NCBI GenBank assembly: GCA_051880615.1
Contig: JBJEOH010000019.1
Coordinates: 62,001 to 126,000, forward strand
Direction of reading: 5' to 3'
Source of the DNA: UBA7067 sp051880615
Lineage (GTDB): Bacteria; Bacillota; Clostridia; Oscillospirales; Acutalibacteraceae
Length of the DNA: 64,000 bases
Every line of letters starts with the position of its first letter. Position 1 is the first letter of the stretch. Made by a program: the position numbers and the translations under genes. The notes beneath the pieces are model-generated. The model saw only the letters and a list, made by a program, of their open reading frames with translations. It ran no database searches and was not told the origin of the DNA. Shown piece after piece: positions 62,901 through 64,000 of this stretch.

Positions 62901-64000
62901 GGTTCTGCTCTGCCCTGCGTCTGAATAGAGTTAATATGTCCGTTTTTTCGTACTCTTTTTCTGTGTTGTTGAAGCTGTCAAGCAGTGAAAGCTGTTCGTC
63001 GGCGGTTATGTCAACCTCGCTTAAGCTTTGCTTTGTCAAAAACTCGGTCACAGCCTTTTCATAGCACCGCGCAAATACTCGCATTGATTCTTCGGTGTAT
63101 AAATCGGTTCTGTATTCAAGGGTTGCAATAAACTTGCCGTGCAGTCTGTTTATTTCAAAAAGTATATTCTCCTTTGCGTTGTTTGACGGCACTAAATCCA
63201 TTATCACCTCGCCGCCGCAGAAGTTTATTTTCTGCATCATATCGCCCTGATATGAGAACAACACCTGCGGCTTTATCTGCAAGTCGGCGCAGATGTCGGC
63301 ATATGAATACAAGTCGTATTTTCTGTTGTTGTCAAGCTGTGTATCAATTGATTTCAGATACTGCGAAATATCGTCAATTTTCTTTGTGTCGCAATACACA
63401 GGCATAGTTTTAACGAACATTCCGCAGGTGCGTATGAGCTTCTTGTTTCGTCCGTTAAATACGGTTGAAAACAGGCTTTCGTCCGAACCCGAGAATTTTG
63501 CAAGCACAAAACCGAATACGCCGTCAAAGAATGTGCTTGTCTTGATACCGTGCTTATGAACAAACTCGCTTACCTGTTTTGCATCGAAGGTTGACATATT
63601 AAAGGTCAGCTCACGCGCGTATGCGTCGCCCTCGTTTTTATCGTTAAGAGGTAGTGACTCAAGCTCAATTCCGCCGAAAGCGGAGGTATAATATTTCTTG
63701 GCTTCATCAAGCTCAGGCGTGAGCAGCCGCTGTGCCTCCTCCTGCGATACATCGTTTCCTGTGTAAAGCTCAGGCTCAAGCACTTCACCTTTGTAAGCCT
63801 TGTCAAGGTCAGCCATAAACACCTGTGAAGAATATCCGTCAAAGATTATGTGGTGTATGTCATAAAAAAGCACAACCGAGCTGTCAAGCTTAAATATGCA
63901 GCAGCGATACAGCGGCTCACCGAGCAAATCAAACGGACGGATATAGTCGTACTTATTAAAATCACCGTCGCTCATTTCCATTATCTCAACCTGAGCAGGC
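56968..64000 (-). CDS. Nonribosomal peptide synthetase C-A-T-C-A-T-R (5' end beyond right edge)
   Basis: At least 2343 residues; the N-terminus is outside the window. Order on the minus strand: condensation domain (HHIIFDG at 63835-63855), adenylation domain 1 (about 62960-61450, YTSGSTGTPKG), carrier domain with its phosphopantetheine Ser at 61360-61362 (GVTSIG), second condensation domain (HHIICDG at 60826-60846), adenylation domain 2 (about 59950-58440), carrier domain with Ser at 58312-58314 (GGTSLS) and a terminal thioester-reductase domain (LLTGATGFLG near 58050; YVDTK active site). All core motifs look intact. NAD(P)H-dependent release would give a dipeptide aldehyde, or an N-acylated one if the first C domain accepts a starter. 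An exporter-kinase gene follows directly. Confidence 0.94.
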   Translation of the reverse strand, partial: PAQVEIMEMSDGDFNKYDYIRPFDLLGEPLYRCCIFKLDSSVVLFYDIHHIIFDGYSSQVFMADLDKAYKGEVLEPELYTGNDVSQEEAQRLLTPELDEAKKYYTSAFGGIELESLPLNDKNEGDAYARELTFNMSTFDAKQVSEFVHKHGIKTSTFFDGVFGFVLAKFSGSDESLFSTVFNGRNKKLIRTCGMFVKTMPVYCDTKKIDDISQYLKSIDTQLDNNRKYDLYSYADICADLQIKPQVLFSYQGDMMQKINFCGGEVIMDLVPSNNAKENILFEINRLHGKFIATLEYRTDLYTEESMRVFARCYEKAVTEFLTKQSLSEVDITADEQLSLLDSFNNTEKEYEKTDILTLFRRRAEQNPDNTAVVYLDKSYTYKEADEISERIGAYISSLGIGTEDVISVLIPRCEYMVLASLGVLKSGAAYQPLDPSYPTERLEFMMQDAGVKLLIADKALLERVPNYKGKVLLLEDIPNLSSCEKISTNPKPEDLFIMLYTSGSTGTPKGCMLEHRNIVSFCNWYRNYYNLTPHSKVAAYASYGFDANMMDMYPALTTGAAVYIIDESIRLDLLAIDRYFNENGITHSFMTTQVGRQFALEANCKSLQHLSVGGEKLVPVNPQREFSFYNVYGPTECTIFTTAFPIHKDYDRVPIGKALDNTKLYVVDKQGRRLPPCVPGELWVSGHGVSRGYLNRPEQNEKTFIENPFTDEKGYERVYRTGDIVRFLPDGNIDFVGRNDGQVKIRGFRIELSEVERIIREFPDIKDATVAAFDEAGGGKFIAAYVVSDKTVNIDELNSFILANKPPYMVPAVTMQIDKIPLNQNQKVNKRALPVPQKQAEKITPPENEVQQKIFDCISEVIGSDNFGITTDIFYAGVTSIGAIRLNVLLSKAFDTAIKINDLKQNNTILKLEKFLSVAEKSEKYDILPDYPITQTQSGIFVECAANPGSTIYNIPYLFKLSDKVDIERLKAAVESTINAHPYLKTKLFLNKDGDIRAARNDSDEPVVEIIECAELPENSKLVLPYKILDSNLYRAKIYKTSNANYLFLDFHHIICDGTSEAVILEDINSFYDGKTVETESYTGFEAALDEEKARKSEAYTKAKAYYDSIFSGCDSDFLPVKDKSEPIPSVGRCELECDLPIESVKKYCDDNGVTLNAFFNAVFGLVLAKYDYKDEALFTTIYNGRNDSRLARSVTMLVKTFPVHCNTNGERKIIDLLLETKNQLMESMSNDIYSFAEISRAYDINADIIFAYQGDSFEFDTIGGEKAESVVMSLDTAKSPISIDTIIRNGKIVFMFEYRADMYSQDLMMGMADCLSVVTQEFLTKTYIKEVSMLSAQAAKEIEDFNHTDYPVSFVPVHKLFEAQAEKNGENTAFIADGKKLSYSELNSEANRIAHSLIEKGLTVGEPVGIILPRITAVASAEYGIMKAGGAFLPMLPDYPDDRIDYCLKDSESRFVITTEDIKAERAELFEGKPYTALTVKELLENENAENPSVDVPVDSLAYIIYTSGSTGTPKGVMIEHRNLCNFVDANPLNYETVNFVSFGKTALSVASISFDFSLMEIHIPLCNGMAVCMAGEEEIHNPLALFKLITDNSVAIMSGTPSFIASFVDLPQAAQALAGVKMYDLGAEAFPPTLYEKLHKASPDAVIVNGYGPTEATISCISKVMDGSGAVTIGKPAANVRAYICDMNGNILPTGARGELVICGDGVGRGYVNLPEKTAAVFITLNGRKAYRSGDLARYNKDGEIEFFGRLDNQVKLRGFRVELDEIEAVMNEYPQISRSVVLVKENPKSGQFLCGYFTASTQIDKNELTEHMKRSLTYYMIPSVLIQLDSLPLTPNGKINKKALPEPEFTVEEREYTAPKNDLQKRLSDMFANALGAERVGIDENFFEIGGTSLSASKIAMRALTENLPIAYGDIFDNPTVELLEQHILKQQGKSVQAEEKQEEVVLEGVDKALQYNTAQFVDEVEYKDIGDVLLTGATGFLGIHILNEIIKHTRSKVYCLVRRGNAESIKTRLKSMLVYYFSDAMDSLFGDRIIPIEGDITDTEIIASLEKYDFKTVINCAASVKHFSNDDSLERINVKGVENLIAFCIRTGRRLVQVSTTSVAGVNVNRKFPPEKKIHENELYFGQDLSNKYVDTKFRAEKAVLEAVANDGLDGKIVRVGNLMSRHSDGEFQVNANTNGFMRFLRAYAAIGKFPVSGMDEPVEFSPIDYTAAAVMCLAGTNSKFTVYQACNGHTVEMGDVVELLNSCGIKIEVVKDKEFIESLNSALKDDTKNMLISGLISYATSDSDRTEEFIGYDNSFTTKALYRLGFKWPIINEQYLANALNALATLGFFDGRVD

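Noticed and set aside
1..64000. tRNA, rRNA or known riboswitch
   Set aside because: Reading for TTCGA-type tRNA arms, rRNA segments and common riboswitch cores gave nothing convincing. A covariance-model search would settle it.

Overview
The window looks like a chromosomal contig from a spore-forming, starch-degrading gut Clostridium of the Ruminococcus type, close in character to Ruminococcus bromii. Four things point there. Three secreted proteins carry type I dockerin modules, and one of them is a type I pullulanase, which is the hallmark of an amylosome. A second pullulanase is membrane-anchored. IspH is fused to ribosomal protein S1, as in Clostridia. A dipicolinate synthase pair (dpaA-dpaB) implies endospores. 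The species is an inference; no rRNA or tRNA gene was seen. A 100-N scaffold gap lies in a heptamer repeat near the left end.

Layout. 1-750: NAD salvage (pncA, partial pncB). 750-1320: interspersed and tandem repeats. 1318-6850: a D-Ala-D-Ala carboxypeptidase and sbcDC. 7000-10230: two tandem paralogous secreted transglutaminase-fold proteins with dockerins. 10387-15890: housekeeping run rpiR-like / HI0933-type flavoprotein / cmk / plsC / ispH-rpsA. 16190-17572: hisH-hisF. 17713-23085: two type I pullulanases, one dockerin-bearing and one membrane-anchored. 23500-24787: a stand-alone endolysin-holin pair. 24827-30022: phoH-ybeY-dgkA-era-cca-esterase operon. 30417-32602: arsenic-type operon arsR, permease, Cys-rich thioredoxin, arsC. 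32720-35352: three-gene ABC-2 exporter. 35874-43115: Fic protein, cyclophilin, FtsX-type ABC exporter, ABC-F ATPase. 43314-44918: intracellular GH13 enzyme. 45116-50893: pyrophosphatase, a membrane protein, a LysM protein, enolase, dipicolinate synthase, a DUF2935-like protein and a VWA protein. 51152-52192: macro-domain protein.

The most unusual region is 52389-64000. A large NRPS runs off the right edge, with visible order C-A-T-C-A-T-reductase, the architecture of gut NRPSs that release dipeptide aldehydes (which can cyclise to pyrazinones). It is followed, one base after its stop codon, by a MATE-family exporter carrying a C-terminal RsbW/SpoIIAB-like GHKL ATPase domain, and then by a STAS anti-sigma-antagonist gene. 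Converging on these from the other side are a free RsbW-like kinase gene and a polytopic membrane PP2C (SpoIIE-type) phosphatase. All the parts of a partner-switching circuit (two kinase-like modules, one STAS substrate, one phosphatase) therefore surround a secondary-metabolite synthetase and its probable exporter, and no sigma factor is present. I suggest a phospho-switch that couples metabolite export or synthesis to an external signal. The domain calls are read from the sequence; the circuit is inference.

Intergenic DNA is rich in small repeats. They include a heptamer VNTR, at least four copies of a GGTTGTCGCCGC-cored element often beside purine-rich tracts, a widespread-looking hairpin element at 841-884, a 58-bp palindrome at 37143-37200 and a GC-rich palindromic element near 51000. 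Factor-independent terminators are clear, and several serve both strands of convergent genes.
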